From Moraxella oculi (GTDB lineage Bacteria; Pseudomonadota; Gammaproteobacteria; Pseudomonadales; Moraxellaceae), in contig NZ_JAMBAQ010000010.1 in NCBI RefSeq assembly GCF_023336735.1, positions 17,893-81,892 on the forward strand: a stretch of DNA of 64,000 nucleotides, read 5' to 3'. The notes beneath the pieces are model-generated. The model was not told the origin of the DNA. It saw only the letters and a program-made list of their open reading frames with translations, and ran no database searches. The stretch's first letter is position 1; the number at the start of each line of letters is the position of its first letter. The position numbers and the translations under genes are program-made. Below, in pieces: positions 55,855 through 63,803 of this stretch.

Positions 55855-55883
55855 ATCTTACACAAGCCGTTACATTTTGGCAA
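55855..55883 (-). promoter_or_regulatory. Promoter of the Cys-rich peptide and lipoprotein genes
   Basis: On the minus strand TTGCCA (55883-55878), exactly 17 bp, TAAGAT (55860-55855), 28 nt upstream of the start codon. The cassette can thus be expressed without the late operon. Confidence 0.65.
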
Positions 55884-55890
55884 TAGATGA

Positions 55891-56007
55891 TTACATTTTA
55901 TCATATTCATCATTTTTAAACTTTCGCACTTCACTTATAATATCGGGCAATCGCCAAACAAGTACTATCAATAACGCAAAAATACCCAAGATTATTAAGT
56001 TTATCAT
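55891..56007 (-). CDS. Small membrane protein of the accessory cassette
   Basis: This 38-residue protein has one hydrophobic segment (INLIILGIFALLIVLVW) followed by RLPDIISEVRKFKNDE. GGGAG lies 8 nt before the ATG at 56007; an ATG at 56049 in frame has a poorer site. Possible relative of the 42-residue protein at 54594-54722. Confidence 0.55.
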   Translation of the reverse strand: MINLIILGIFALLIVLVWRLPDIISEVRKFKNDEYDKM

Positions 56008-56086
56008 AGGCAATTCTCCCAATTTCACAAAATCTATGGTAAAATTCATCTTAAGTTTAATTCCTTTCTTGTTCAAAGGGGTTAAA

Positions 56087-56124
56087 ATAAAAAACCCTTA
56101 AACCGCCACAGTTTAAGGGTTTTT
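56087..56124 (-). terminator. Terminator after the G-T chaperone gene
   Basis: On the minus strand CCCTTAAAC and GTTTAAGGG form a perfect stem followed by TTTTTTATTTT. It separates the tail genes from the accessory cassette. Confidence 0.9.
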
Positions 56125-56130
56125 GCTTAT

Positions 56131-56864
56131 TTACCGCTTAGATTTCTTGTTAAAACTATCCAGCCAAATATCATCAAGGGCGAACACCACGGCATCAAGC
56201 AGCCATCTGGGCGCATAATGGCGATAATGTTCGCATACATCGCTAATATCCCGTACACTCAAGGGTAATGCTATGCCGTCAATATAGCGTCTTTGCCTGC
56301 TAGCTAACGCAAATATCTGTATGCAATTGTCGCTGACTAAGTCGCCCGCCACTTCATTTGGCAATGCTATACCAAGTCGCTTGTAAATCTCTTTTCGCTT
56401 GGCGTTTAGCTTTACTTCTTGGGTTTGCCACTTGTAGCGGTCGATGGCTTTTTTACGACTTCAGCCGTCATCGTTTTGTATTCAAGGCGACCCACGAAGA
56501 AAGCACCTAAAGCAGCATCGACTAATTCGCCACGTTCTTTAGGTGGCAAGCTATTGATTAGCAAGATGAAGTTATCGCCATTAATGGCTAGCGGCATATC
56601 ATCGGCGTCTACCACATTCCATTTATCAATAGCATATTCGCCAACAATAAATAGCCATGTTGTGTCTTTTGACAATCCTTGATTTTTCCGTCTTAGATCA
56701 TCTAGTGCAATGCGCTCAATGTTCGGAGTTTGCATCTTATCGATAGCACTTTCTAACGCCTCATCTCTTTCAAGTTTGATTGTTAATTCAATGCCGCCAA
56801 TGCTTACTTCTTTCGTGATCTTTTCAAGATTGGGTTTTTTTAAAATATCTAGTTTAAAAGTCAT
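56131..56864 (-). CDS. Tail assembly chaperone G-T, made by -1 frameshifting
   Basis: The heptamer A AAA AAG lies at 56454-56448, in exact zero-frame phase with the G gene (last base of codon 137, then codons 138 and 139). From there the -1 frame is open without interruption to 56131, adding 105 residues that begin AIDRYKWQTQEVKLNAKRKE and include KRLGIALPNEVAGDL. The fusion of about 244 residues corresponds to lambda gpG-T, which recruits tail tube protein to the tape measure. A AAA AAG is the dnaX-type slippery site. Confidence 0.85.
56412..56864 (-). CDS. Tail assembly chaperone G
   Basis: This 150-residue protein is made by normal termination (end STATSGKPKK). Its position after the tail tube gene and the frameshift site near its end identify it as the lambda gpG counterpart. 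Sequence TLKLERDEA-like helices are typical of these small chaperones, but similarity to gpG itself is not obvious by eye. Confidence 0.8.
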   Translation of the reverse strand: MTFKLDILKKPNLEKITKEVSIGGIELTIKLERDEALESAIDKMQTPNIERIALDDLRRKNQGLSKDTTWLFIVGEYAIDKWNVVDADDMPLAINGDNFILLINSLPPKERGELVDAALGAFFVGRLEYKTMTAEVVKKPSTATSGKPKK

Positions 56865-56875
56865 TTTGTTTATCC

Positions 56876-56971
56876 TTACAGTTTAATCGCCGTGATAATG
56901 GCAGGTAGAGCAAAAAGCAACAAGCCGAATGCCGCTAATCCCACCAAGATTAAGAAGCGTTTCATTTCCAT
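56876..56971 (-). CDS. 31-residue hydrophobic peptide
   Basis: An ATG at 56971 (second ATG two codons later) opens a frame for a basic start MEMKRF followed by a single hydrophobic span to the end (LILVGLAAFGLLLFALPAII). It lies between a terminator and the G gene. The ribosome-binding site is mediocre, so expression is uncertain. Confidence 0.4.
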   Translation of the reverse strand: MEMKRFLILVGLAAFGLLLFALPAIITAIKL

Positions 56972-56991
56972 TTCTATCTCAAAAGGAGTTA

Positions 56992-57028
56992 ATAAAACCG
57001 CCAATTATTTGCAGTAATTGGCGGTTTT
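56992..57028 (-). terminator. Terminator after the tail tube gene
   Basis: On the minus strand AAAACCGCCAATTA and TAATTGGCGGTTTT form a perfect 14-bp stem followed by ATT. It would reduce G expression relative to tube protein. Confidence 0.85.
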
Positions 57029-57035
57029 GCTTTAT

Positions 57036-57953
57036 TTACGCTGTGGTGTGTCGCTCAATGACTGGGCTTTCGTCCACCACGGTGTAATTAACATCAACTG
57101 TGACCAAATCCGTGCCTGATGGGCTTGGGATTTCGCCCGATACTTGGAATTTGGGGATTTTAATCACATAGCGCTTGTTGTCCGCAAATTTGATGGGGAC
57201 TTCAAGGCTTAGTGTTCGCCCTGTTAGCTGATTAGTGATGATGTCGTGTGCCTTTTGGCTATATGCGATTGTCATACTACCGCTAATATTGGCAAGCATG
57301 GCATGTATGTTACCGCCATAGATATTCTCGCCTAGACACTTCTGAATTTCGGTCTGGTTGTCAATCTCAAGGCTAAACGATTCCACGCACACATCAAGCT
57401 TTGTGCCATCGACTTTGATTTCACCGATTGATAAACCGCTGGCTTTGGCAGTATCGGGTGTTGGCGTGGGGCTTTTTGCAAATGATGCTTCTTTGTTTTG
57501 CTGGTAGTCCAAGCCTGTCATGCCAAAGCTTAGCTTGACAAGGCTTTCGGCATCAACGCTTAGGCTAAAGTTCGATACCACGCATTGACCGAATACATGG
57601 TTTACCGTGATGTCTTCAAAGTCTTTAGTAATGGCAAATTGATGTTTGGTTGTGCCAATGCTTAGTGTGTTTGGCGATGCACGACCGCCCGACCAATCAC
57701 TCCAAAAAGCACCTGCGATTAAATCGTCATAAGCTTCAAACATCAGTTCAGTTTCGATCGAGCCTTCAACTCTTGCAGATGTTACCATGCCTGCCTTGCC
57801 GATGCGTCCGCCTGAAAGCATTTCGCTGTTGGTTAGTTCGGTTGATACGGTTAGTCCGTTTGTGATGTTGGGTAAGATTTTCCACCCTGTTTGTGGAATG
57901 GTTTTGTCTGCTTGTTTAGCGTATGCTGATTTGACGCGTGCGCCACTTGACAT
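57036..57953 (-). CDS. Phage tail tube protein
   Basis: This 305-residue protein starts MSSGARVKSAYAKQADKTIP and contains GWKILPNITNGLTVSTELTNSEML and VEGSIETELMFEAYDDLIAGAF, as in tail tube proteins of Gram-negative siphophages. The C-terminal part (about 160-300) looks like an added beta domain. It follows the tail terminator gene. Confidence 0.85.
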   Translation of the reverse strand: MSSGARVKSAYAKQADKTIPQTGWKILPNITNGLTVSTELTNSEMLSGGRIGKAGMVTSARVEGSIETELMFEAYDDLIAGAFWSDWSGGRASPNTLSIGTTKHQFAITKDFEDITVNHVFGQCVVSNFSLSVDAESLVKLSFGMTGLDYQQNKEASFAKSPTPTPDTAKASGLSIGEIKVDGTKLDVCVESFSLEIDNQTEIQKCLGENIYGGNIHAMLANISGSMTIAYSQKAHDIITNQLTGRTLSLEVPIKFADNKRYVIKIPKFQVSGEIPSPSGTDLVTVDVNYTVVDESPVIERHTTA

Positions 57954-57961
57954 AATTACTC

Positions 57962-58351
57962 CTAGTAGTACCGATACGGCACACTCACATTGATTTGATA
58001 AATACCATCGATTGACGGCACACTGATGATGCTAGGGGCTAATAGCTCAAGCCGCTCTAGCTGTTTGGCTTTTAGGTGCTTGGCAAGGCTGTCGGCTTGT
58101 GTTTTAATTGCAACTGTCCCGCTATTTTCAGTCGTGAATAACTGCACAATCAGCGTACCCACTTCAAGCACGCACGGCTCATCGCTCATGCTGTTGATGT
58201 GATTGATACCGCCAAGCACCGTTACACGCCCCCAAACGCCCTTTTTAGGCGGTTTGAAGTTTACATTGTCCTTACCCATCAAGGCAGGGTCAAAATGCTC
58301 CCACCGTGCAATGTGGCTTAATATAAGCCGTTCAATTGTTACGCTGTTCAT
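57962..58351 (-). CDS. Tail terminator protein
   Basis: This 129-residue protein fits the gpU/DUF4128-type tail terminator by length and position between the gp10-like and tube genes. Beta-alpha pattern with CVLEVGTLIVQLFTTENSGTVAIKTQADSLAKHL is shown here as a pattern only (key part LIVQLFTTENSG). It caps the finished tail. Confidence 0.7.
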   Translation of the reverse strand: MNSVTIERLILSHIARWEHFDPALMGKDNVNFKPPKKGVWGRVTVLGGINHINSMSDEPCVLEVGTLIVQLFTTENSGTVAIKTQADSLAKHLKAKQLERLELLAPSIISVPSIDGIYQINVSVPYRYY

Positions 58352-58353
58352 GC

Positions 58354-58782
58354 TTACCCCATTCTTGCCATTGCACTGTTAAAGGCGTTCTGATACACAC
58401 CGCTAGGTGCTTGAATACTAAATCCGCCTATTGAGCGGACTTCGTAATACCCCTTGTCTTTACGCCATGTACCACGCTTAACAGGATTGGGATAACCACC
58501 AAATTCAATGACGCCTGCATAAGGCGAATTGGTTTGAATGTAAATTGTCGGATAATTGCCCTTAGCAATCCCCATAATCACCTCAATGCTTGCACCCATT
58601 TGTGCCATGCTTGGTGCACCAATGCTGATGTGATGTGATCGCCTGTATGCTCCTGTATCGACAGGAGAGAGTGCCACCACATTGTTATAGCAATCAATGG
58701 CAAAGGTGCGATACTGCTTATCTAGCTCGTCTGTGATTTGCTTGATAAAATCGCTAGGCGGTCTATCCCACTTCATGCCCAT
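58354..58782 (-). CDS. HK97 gp10-like tail completion protein
   Basis: This 142-residue protein shows ALSPVDTGAYRRSHHISIG and YAGVIEFGGYP, the hallmark pattern of HK97 gp10/neck proteins (VDTGxLRxS ... YAxxxEfG). It joins head and tail. It overlaps the preceding gene by 20 nt. Confidence 0.85.
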   Translation of the reverse strand: MGMKWDRPPSDFIKQITDELDKQYRTFAIDCYNNVVALSPVDTGAYRRSHHISIGAPSMAQMGASIEVIMGIAKGNYPTIYIQTNSPYAGVIEFGGYPNPVKRGTWRKDKGYYEVRSIGGFSIQAPSGVYQNAFNSAMARMG

Positions 58783-59131
58783 CGCTAAGCCCCCTTAGTT
58801 GCATTACCCATGTCGCATTAGCAGGGTCTTTGGCAATGCTAAGCACACGCATGTCATTGATGACATCATCAATCATGGGCATACCTGTAACTTCAGATTG
58901 TAAGCAAATCAGCTTCACATCATGAATACCAATCGCTTGCCCGTCCGTCTCATACGCACTGTATGAGCCAAATACCCCACGCCCTGTGTAGGCTTCGGTT
59001 GGCGTGCCGTTGTCATTGATGACCCAATCATCATTGCTTTGGCGTGTGGCGGTAAAATCGGTAACGGCATCCGCCAAATCAGTATCAAACGCCTGACGGA
59101 TTTCTTCGTTTATTTCATTTTTTAAACTCAT
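58763..59131 (-). CDS. Head-tail joining protein
   Basis: This 122-residue protein has VFGSYSAYETDGQAIGIHDVKLICLQSEV (pattern part DVKLICLQSEV), similar in layout to small head-tail stoppers. The ATG at 59131 is preferred since AAAGG lies 6 nt ahead. Assignment rests mainly on gene order. Confidence 0.6.
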   Translation of the reverse strand: MSLKNEINEEIRQAFDTDLADAVTDFTATRQSNDDWVINDNGTPTEAYTGRGVFGSYSAYETDGQAIGIHDVKLICLQSEVTGMPMIDDVINDMRVLSIAKDPANATWVMQLRGLSDGHEVG

Positions 59132-59140
59132 GCCCATCCT

Positions 59141-59482
59141 TTAGTAGCGAGATACCATCAAGTTAAGTCCGCCTTTGGCAATAAAAGGTTTGATTAAATC
59201 AAGTGCCATCATCTCATACTCACTCATCGGCTGACCATCAACGCCTGTTGCATAGGTTTTTGATACTGATACATCGCCAGCTTTTGATGATTTAGATACC
59301 ACCACGCCTTCAGTGCGTGTTTGGTATAGCTCCCCCGCCATGTAGGCTTTAGCAATCAGTCGCCCTGCTTGTTTGACATTGTCATGGTAGGGTTTTTGTA
59401 TTTGATGGCGTGATAGCCAAGCATTGACCGCAAGTAGCGTATCTTCATTGGCATCAGGCAAATTTAGTTCGTCTTGCGTCAT
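59141..59482 (-). CDS. Head-tail connector-like protein
   Basis: This 113-residue mainly helical protein (AVNAWLSRHQIQKPYHDNVKQ-like helices, EMMALDLIKPFIAKGG) sits directly after the capsid block, where gp6-like connectors lie. No strong family motif is seen. Confidence 0.55.
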   Translation of the reverse strand: MTQDELNLPDANEDTLLAVNAWLSRHQIQKPYHDNVKQAGRLIAKAYMAGELYQTRTEGVVVSKSSKAGDVSVSKTYATGVDGQPMSEYEMMALDLIKPFIAKGGLNLMVSRY

Positions 59483-59500
59483 AAATACCCCATGATAAAA

Positions 59501-59529
59501 CCCCCATAAGAACTTTACCTTATGGGGGG
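59501..59529 (-). terminator. Terminator between head and connector genes
   Basis: CCCCCATAAG and CTTATGGGGG form a perfect 10-bp stem; TTTTATC follows on the minus strand. Confidence 0.8.
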
Positions 59530-59536
59530 TTTGCGA

Positions 59537-59743
59537 TTATTCCACTTTACCAGTTTCTGATGTCGTGCCAGTCAAAGCTTCTGTTTTTTCTGGATTTTTA
59601 ATGCCATAGTCGCCCCCACTTTTAGCGGTATCGGTCGCTTTCATCGCCCCTGCCGTACTTTTTGAGTCGTCAAAGTAGTCTCTTTCTGATGGGTAAGTGT
59701 AGTTATAAGCAGGTTTTACTTTGTCTTTGGGTAGTCCCATCAT
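59537..59743 (-). CDS. Small phage protein of unknown function
   Basis: This 68-residue polar protein (DYFDDSKSTAGAMKATDTA) lies 7 nt after the major capsid gene. It is low in hydrophobic residues and probably disordered. It could be a head accessory protein; no family recognised. Confidence 0.6.
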   Translation of the reverse strand: MMGLPKDKVKPAYNYTYPSERDYFDDSKSTAGAMKATDTAKSGGDYGIKNPEKTEALTGTTSETGKVE

Positions 59744-59750
59744 TCACTCC

Positions 59751-60767
59751 TTATAGATTGGTGATTAAAAAGCGGATTGGCGTTTGCTCTGGTGTTGCGT
59801 CCAGTCGCCAGTTTGTGCCTGTTTGTAGGTCTGTCCAGCTTGCTGATAAGGCTTCATTCTTTGTACCGCCTGTCAATGCAGAGTCTTCAGCAATGAAGCT
59901 AAACCCCTGTGGGTGGATTAACGCATGACGGCGTGTCCAAAGCGTGGTATGACCTGCACCGTTACCTGTGTTTGCCGTGCGTTCAAGTTCTAAATCATCT
60001 TGACCTGCTACGACATCGGCAGCGAATGCCCCACGACCTAGCAAGTACGACACATATTTAGCATTTTTGCCTGTGCCAATAACCGTGCCTTTGGTGGATT
60101 GAACGATGGTGCGACCGTTATAAGTCTCAACAGGCTTTAAATCATCAGCGGTGGCAACTTTCTCCACAAGGCGTTGCTTACGCATTTTGGTGGCAATGAG
60201 CGGGTGGACAATCATGATGCCATGTCCTTGATACGCCTCATCAAGCGTGCCTTCAGCGTCGATGAACGCATTCACATCAAAGCCACTGGTGTCATCAGCG
60301 GTGGTCTTTGAAATGTCATGGGTAAGCTTCTTGCCGTTGGTATGGTCATAGTTCATCAAACCAAACACGGTAGCAATGGCACGGTTTTCCATTTGGGTTA
60401 GCCAAAATCTATCTAACATCTTAGCAATCTCACTCAAAGGCGATTTGCCTGTTAGATAGTTCTCCAGTCGGCTCTCAATAAAGCCCTCGTTTAAAAACGC
60501 CACACGACCTTTTGACTTACTTGCTTCAATGCTTCTTGGCATGGCGATATCAGTCATGATGGTGTTGCCATAGTTGGCTTCAAGATTGCCATCAATGGGG
60601 TGGATGAATGGCACTTCAAAGGTTTTTGAGCCGCTTGTCAGTAGTGGTCTTAGGCGACTGTCCGACACAAAGGCTCCTGACTGATAAAACTTTGAACGCT
60701 GCAGGTTGTCTTTAACTTGATAAGACAACACCACATTTTTATTAAAAATTTCTCTTAAATTGGGCAT
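59751..60767 (-). CDS. Major capsid protein
   Basis: This 338-residue protein follows the scaffold gene and has features of HK97-fold coat proteins of this phage group: VPFIHPIDGNLEANYG, LNEGFIESRLENYLTGKSPL, DRFWLTQMENRAIATVFG and HALIHPQGFSF. Two nucleotides separate it from the scaffold gene. Confidence 0.9.
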   Translation of the reverse strand: MPNLREIFNKNVVLSYQVKDNLQRSKFYQSGAFVSDSRLRPLLTSGSKTFEVPFIHPIDGNLEANYGNTIMTDIAMPRSIEASKSKGRVAFLNEGFIESRLENYLTGKSPLSEIAKMLDRFWLTQMENRAIATVFGLMNYDHTNGKKLTHDISKTTADDTSGFDVNAFIDAEGTLDEAYQGHGIMIVHPLIATKMRKQRLVEKVATADDLKPVETYNGRTIVQSTKGTVIGTGKNAKYVSYLLGRGAFAADVVAGQDDLELERTANTGNGAGHTTLWTRRHALIHPQGFSFIAEDSALTGGTKNEALSASWTDLQTGTNWRLDATPEQTPIRFLITNL

Positions 60768-60769
60768 GA

Positions 60770-61387
60770 TTACTCCATGAATAATTGATTAAATAAAGTT
60801 GGGTTAGACTGTGCCAAAGCGACTCGCTCGGCTTCGCTATAATCTTGGGCTTGTTTTTGACTTTGACCTGTTGCCCCTGTGCCACTAGCCCTTGTGCCGT
60901 CAATCAAACTGTCAAACTTACCCCCATCTTTGAACTCTTTTACTAAATCGTCCAATGTAGAAATGGTCAAGTTACCATTGCCATCTGTTACTTTAACTGC
61001 TCCGCTATCCACCGTTAAGCGTTTTTCAATGAGCATTTGCAAGATTTCTTGGTTGTGTGGATTGGTGGATAGCTGGCTGGCAATTTTCAATGATTGTGAT
61101 TTAATCAAATCATTGTTACGCTCGGCTGTCATGTCACTCATCTGTTTTTCAAGATTTGCAATTTTATCTTGATAGCTTTTTTCTAAGGTTTCAAAATCGC
61201 CTTGTTTGCGTGCCAGTTCTTCCGCCTGTTTGTCTTTTTCGGCTTGCTCGGCTTTGCGTTTTTCGGTCTCGCTTTTCTTTTCTGCCAGGAGTGTTTCGTT
61301 ATGCTTTCGCAGGCGTTCAATTTCTGCTTGTGCCGCTTGAAACTGCTCGGCTGTGATTTGGGTCTCTTGTTTGTTTTCGTCTGTCAT
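60770..61387 (-). CDS. Capsid scaffolding protein
   Basis: This 205-residue protein has a long charged coiled coil (about 10-95, rich in Glu, Lys and Gln) and a C-terminal part ending NPTLFNQLFME. Composition, length and place immediately before the coat gene identify a scaffold. Confidence 0.85.
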   Translation of the reverse strand: MTDENKQETQITAEQFQAAQAEIERLRKHNETLLAEKKSETEKRKAEQAEKDKQAEELARKQGDFETLEKSYQDKIANLEKQMSDMTAERNNDLIKSQSLKIASQLSTNPHNQEILQMLIEKRLTVDSGAVKVTDGNGNLTISTLDDLVKEFKDGGKFDSLIDGTRASGTGATGQSQKQAQDYSEAERVALAQSNPTLFNQLFME

Positions 61388-61428
61388 GGGTTACTACCTT
61401 TTGTTTGCAATTACAAATTGCGGACAAT

Positions 61429-61454
61429 AAAAAACCCCTTGCATTTGCAAAGGG
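61429..61454 (-). terminator. Terminator between the immunity gene and the scaffold gene
   Basis: On the minus strand CCCTTTGCA and TGCAAGGGG pair, followed by TTTTTTATT. Confidence 0.85.
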
Positions 61455-61526
61455 TTTGGGGTTAAATGATCAAAAACGCCATTTTTAAGGCATTTTTTAT
61501 CGTCAATGCTTTGTATTTTAAGGGTG

Positions 61527-61808
61527 TTAAGGTCTGATCAATCCAACCGACTTTAATATCTGCTCAACTTCTTTTCTAAATTGAGTTTCGTTAATGTTAA
61601 TATCAGGGTCGTCATCAATACCATCTAGCCCTAAATCAGGGGCAAATCTGTCACAAGCGGAAAAGATGTGCCACCCAGCCGTTGCCTGCTCATCAGTAAC
61701 GGTCTCTTTTCTTGGAGTACGCCAAGCCTCTAGGTATTTCATCATAAATTCTTCAGCTTGATATTTGCCTTGATGAAAATCCGAAGCCAGTTTAAGCAAT
61801 GTAGTCAA
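61527..61808 (-). CDS. Colicin-D-type immunity protein
   Basis: This 93-residue acidic helical protein resembles colicin D immunity protein (ImmD): [20 protein letters not shown] against Imm[30 protein letters not shown] against FMAAERFEPDA, and [13 protein letters not shown] against the ImmD end. It overlaps the MuF toxin gene by 4 nt. It should bind and block the C-terminal tRNA-nuclease domain encoded just upstream, protecting the lysogen. Confidence 0.8.
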   Translation of the reverse strand: MTTLLKLASDFHQGKYQAEEFMMKYLEAWRTPRKETVTDEQATAGWHIFSACDRFAPDLGLDGIDDDPDININETQFRKEVEQILKSVGLIRP

Positions 61809-63184
61809 AATAAAATACCTTTATTTATGTAATATTCATACTGTTTTTTACTTTCTGGGTCATCTAGTTTAAAAGTAAACGCCGTAATAAACTCGCCAGT
61901 TTCTTTGATAGCAACAGCAACCATCGTACCACTATTATAATACACAATACTGTTTTTGACATCACGATAAGTGCCTTTTGCGATGGTTTTTTCATCTGCC
62001 AAATGCTCTAAAATCGCTTGTTGATAGGTCAATAAAGTATCTGCATTCTTTTTACTAATATCAATGCCAAAATCAGTAGCGTGCTTAAACTTACGGTCAA
62101 GCTGTGAGCGTGTAAAGGTTATTTCGCCAAATCGTGTGTTTTCAACCAGTACGCCTTGACGGTTTTTTAAAATTTTGGCTTTATCAAACCCCAAAGGCTC
62201 AATCTGTCTCATCTGCTCTAAGGTCAAAGGCGTAAAGTTTTTATCCAGTTGCAAGGATTTAAACTTTTCTGCACTCATGCCACCATCACGAAACAGCTTA
62301 CCTCGTGTCTTGCCAAGCACTTCATCTTGATAATCGGGTGTTTGCTTTTTCAGCCATTCATAATAGGTCTGATTTTCTACCACGCCATGCTCGCTTGTAC
62401 GCTGTTTTGGAGCGATATAGCCATCATAGATGATTTCAAAACTTGACCGACAGTTAAAGTGGTAAGGCGGATATTTCGCCTTGGCAATCGGCATGAACTG
62501 ATGGTCTAAGTGGCGACAAATCGGACTGGTGCGACTGTCTAAGGTTGCGATAACCTTAATGCCTTTGATGATGTCTTTGTTATCATTGATAAAGGCTTGC
62601 TTGGCTTCACTTGCCACAATCGCCGTGCCTGTGCGTGCGATAGCGTGGGCATTTCTTGTTGTTGTACGCAAAATGCCATCTTGATAACGATTAGCACGGC
62701 TACCCCTTATCAGCTGCACAAGCTTATCATTGGTTAAACCCTCGCTGTGAGCTAGGCGTATGACACGGATAACCCGCTCGCTTTCGGTTTTGCTAAATGA
62801 TTTGGTTAATTCATCCAGACTGATGCCCACATTGGTGGTTAGATGCAGCGGCTTATCAAAAACTTTATCAGCGTACGCCATTAGGCTTTTTGGGCTGTTT
62901 AACCGTTGTCTGGTTGCCTTGTAAGCCTCATCACTATGTACCTTGTAGCGATGAGAAAAAAGCGTACGCCAGTTTGACTTTAATCCGTCCCTATAAGCAC
63001 CAAACAAGCCTTGTAATTCTTTATCGGCATTGGTGGTTAATTGCTTGATTTCACGAGCGTTTAGGCTTTTTACCTCACGGTTGAATACCGCTTTTTGCAG
63101 ATATTCATCTACCGACTTTAAGGTTTTGCCAAAATCATTGACCAAGGATTGTTTTAGGCGTTCAAGGTTGATGAGTCTCTTCAT
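61805..63184 (-). CDS. MuF head protein with C-terminal colicin-D-like toxin domain
   Basis: This 459-residue protein has a helical portal-associated N-terminus and a MuF domain (about 160-255; [43 protein letters not shown]). The C-terminal domain (about 345-459) begins [20 protein letters not shown] and contains [23 protein letters not shown]. That matches the colicin D tRNA-Arg nuclease domain, including its Lys-His pair (KFKHA). MuF proteins with polymorphic toxin C-termini are known from temperate phages. The immunity gene follows with a 4-nt overlap. Confidence 0.85.
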   Translation of the reverse strand: MKRLINLERLKQSLVNDFGKTLKSVDEYLQKAVFNREVKSLNAREIKQLTTNADKELQGLFGAYRDGLKSNWRTLFSHRYKVHSDEAYKATRQRLNSPKSLMAYADKVFDKPLHLTTNVGISLDELTKSFSKTESERVIRVIRLAHSEGLTNDKLVQLIRGSRANRYQDGILRTTTRNAHAIARTGTAIVASEAKQAFINDNKDIIKGIKVIATLDSRTSPICRHLDHQFMPIAKAKYPPYHFNCRSSFEIIYDGYIAPKQRTSEHGVVENQTYYEWLKKQTPDYQDEVLGKTRGKLFRDGGMSAEKFKSLQLDKNFTPLTLEQMRQIEPLGFDKAKILKNRQGVLVENTRFGEITFTRSQLDRKFKHATDFGIDISKKNADTLLTYQQAILEHLADEKTIAKGTYRDVKNSIVYYNSGTMVAVAIKETGEFITAFTFKLDDPESKKQYEYYINKGILF

Positions 63185-63803
63185 TTATGCCGTACCCTTG
63201 TAATTCACCTTCAATCAATGCTTTTGCTTCACCAGCATCTTCAATGGTAGCGATTTCATCCTCTACCAGTTTTGCACGCATTTCACCAAAGCTTATCGCA
63301 CCTCCTTGCCATTCAGCAATCAGCTGGGCTCGTTCTTGGGCGGTCATCTTATTGGTGGCAAAGTTAGTATTAAAACTGACGGTAGGCACCCCATCAGCCC
63401 CCACAAAACGCCCCAGATAGCCAAAACAACGGCTATAAGCATCCGATAAGTTATTGCAAATGGTTGCCAGTAATGATGTTTGCTCAGCAATCTCCGCCCC
63501 TGCTTCTGTTGCGGTTTTATTGCTTGTGTTGCCAACCAATCTTGCACCGATGGCGACCATTTGTTCTTCTTTATGTCGCATCGCTTCAAAATTGGCGTTG
63601 TTGGCGTCAGCTTGTAATAATTGAGCGGTTGCCCCCACGCCTAGAATCTGCCCCACCCTTGACCCCAAATGCACACCGCCATTGGGCTGTAGTACATCAC
63701 GATACCATTCATTGGTCACCCCTGTAATAAACAAGGTGGGCTGACCTGCAATAAAGTTACTTTCTTGGTAGTCGGCACTGTCCCTATAATGAGATAAATT
63801 CAA
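63162..63803 (-). pseudogene. Portal protein (DUF4055-type), 5'-truncated
   Basis: About 214 residues remain of a portal-like protein that is normally 450-500 residues. LNLSHYRDSADYQESNFIAGQPTLF is internal family sequence (key part LNLSHYRDSADY), followed by a long helix (NFEAMRHKEEQMVAIGARL). The frame meets an IS-like end at 63804 and a stop (TAG) just beyond, so the N-terminal half is gone or moved. It overlaps the MuF gene by 23 nt. Confidence 0.8.

Larger units (their letters stand above)
45990..63803 (-). mobile_element. Lambda-like prophage, partial and probably defective
   Basis: Head and tail genes run in late-operon order on the minus strand from portal (right) to tail assembly I (left). 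The left end is a shortened gpI 112 bp from a tRNA 3' end, with no J tail-tip gene. The right end is a portal gene cut by an IS remnant. No integrase, repressor, replication or lysis gene is in the window. A plus-strand toxin module and a minus-strand accessory cassette are embedded among the tail genes. Attachment sites cannot be defined because the other end is outside the window. Confidence 0.85.

Noticed and set aside
53428..56864. Known protein anti-CRISPRs of the AcrVA type in the accessory cassette
   Set aside because: None of the small proteins resembles AcrVA1, AcrVA4 or AcrVA5 as I recall them; anti-CRISPR activity of the cassette rests only on the repeat mimic.
60879..61172. Plus-strand frame opposite the scaffold gene
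   Set aside because: Antisense artefact of coiled-coil coding sequence.
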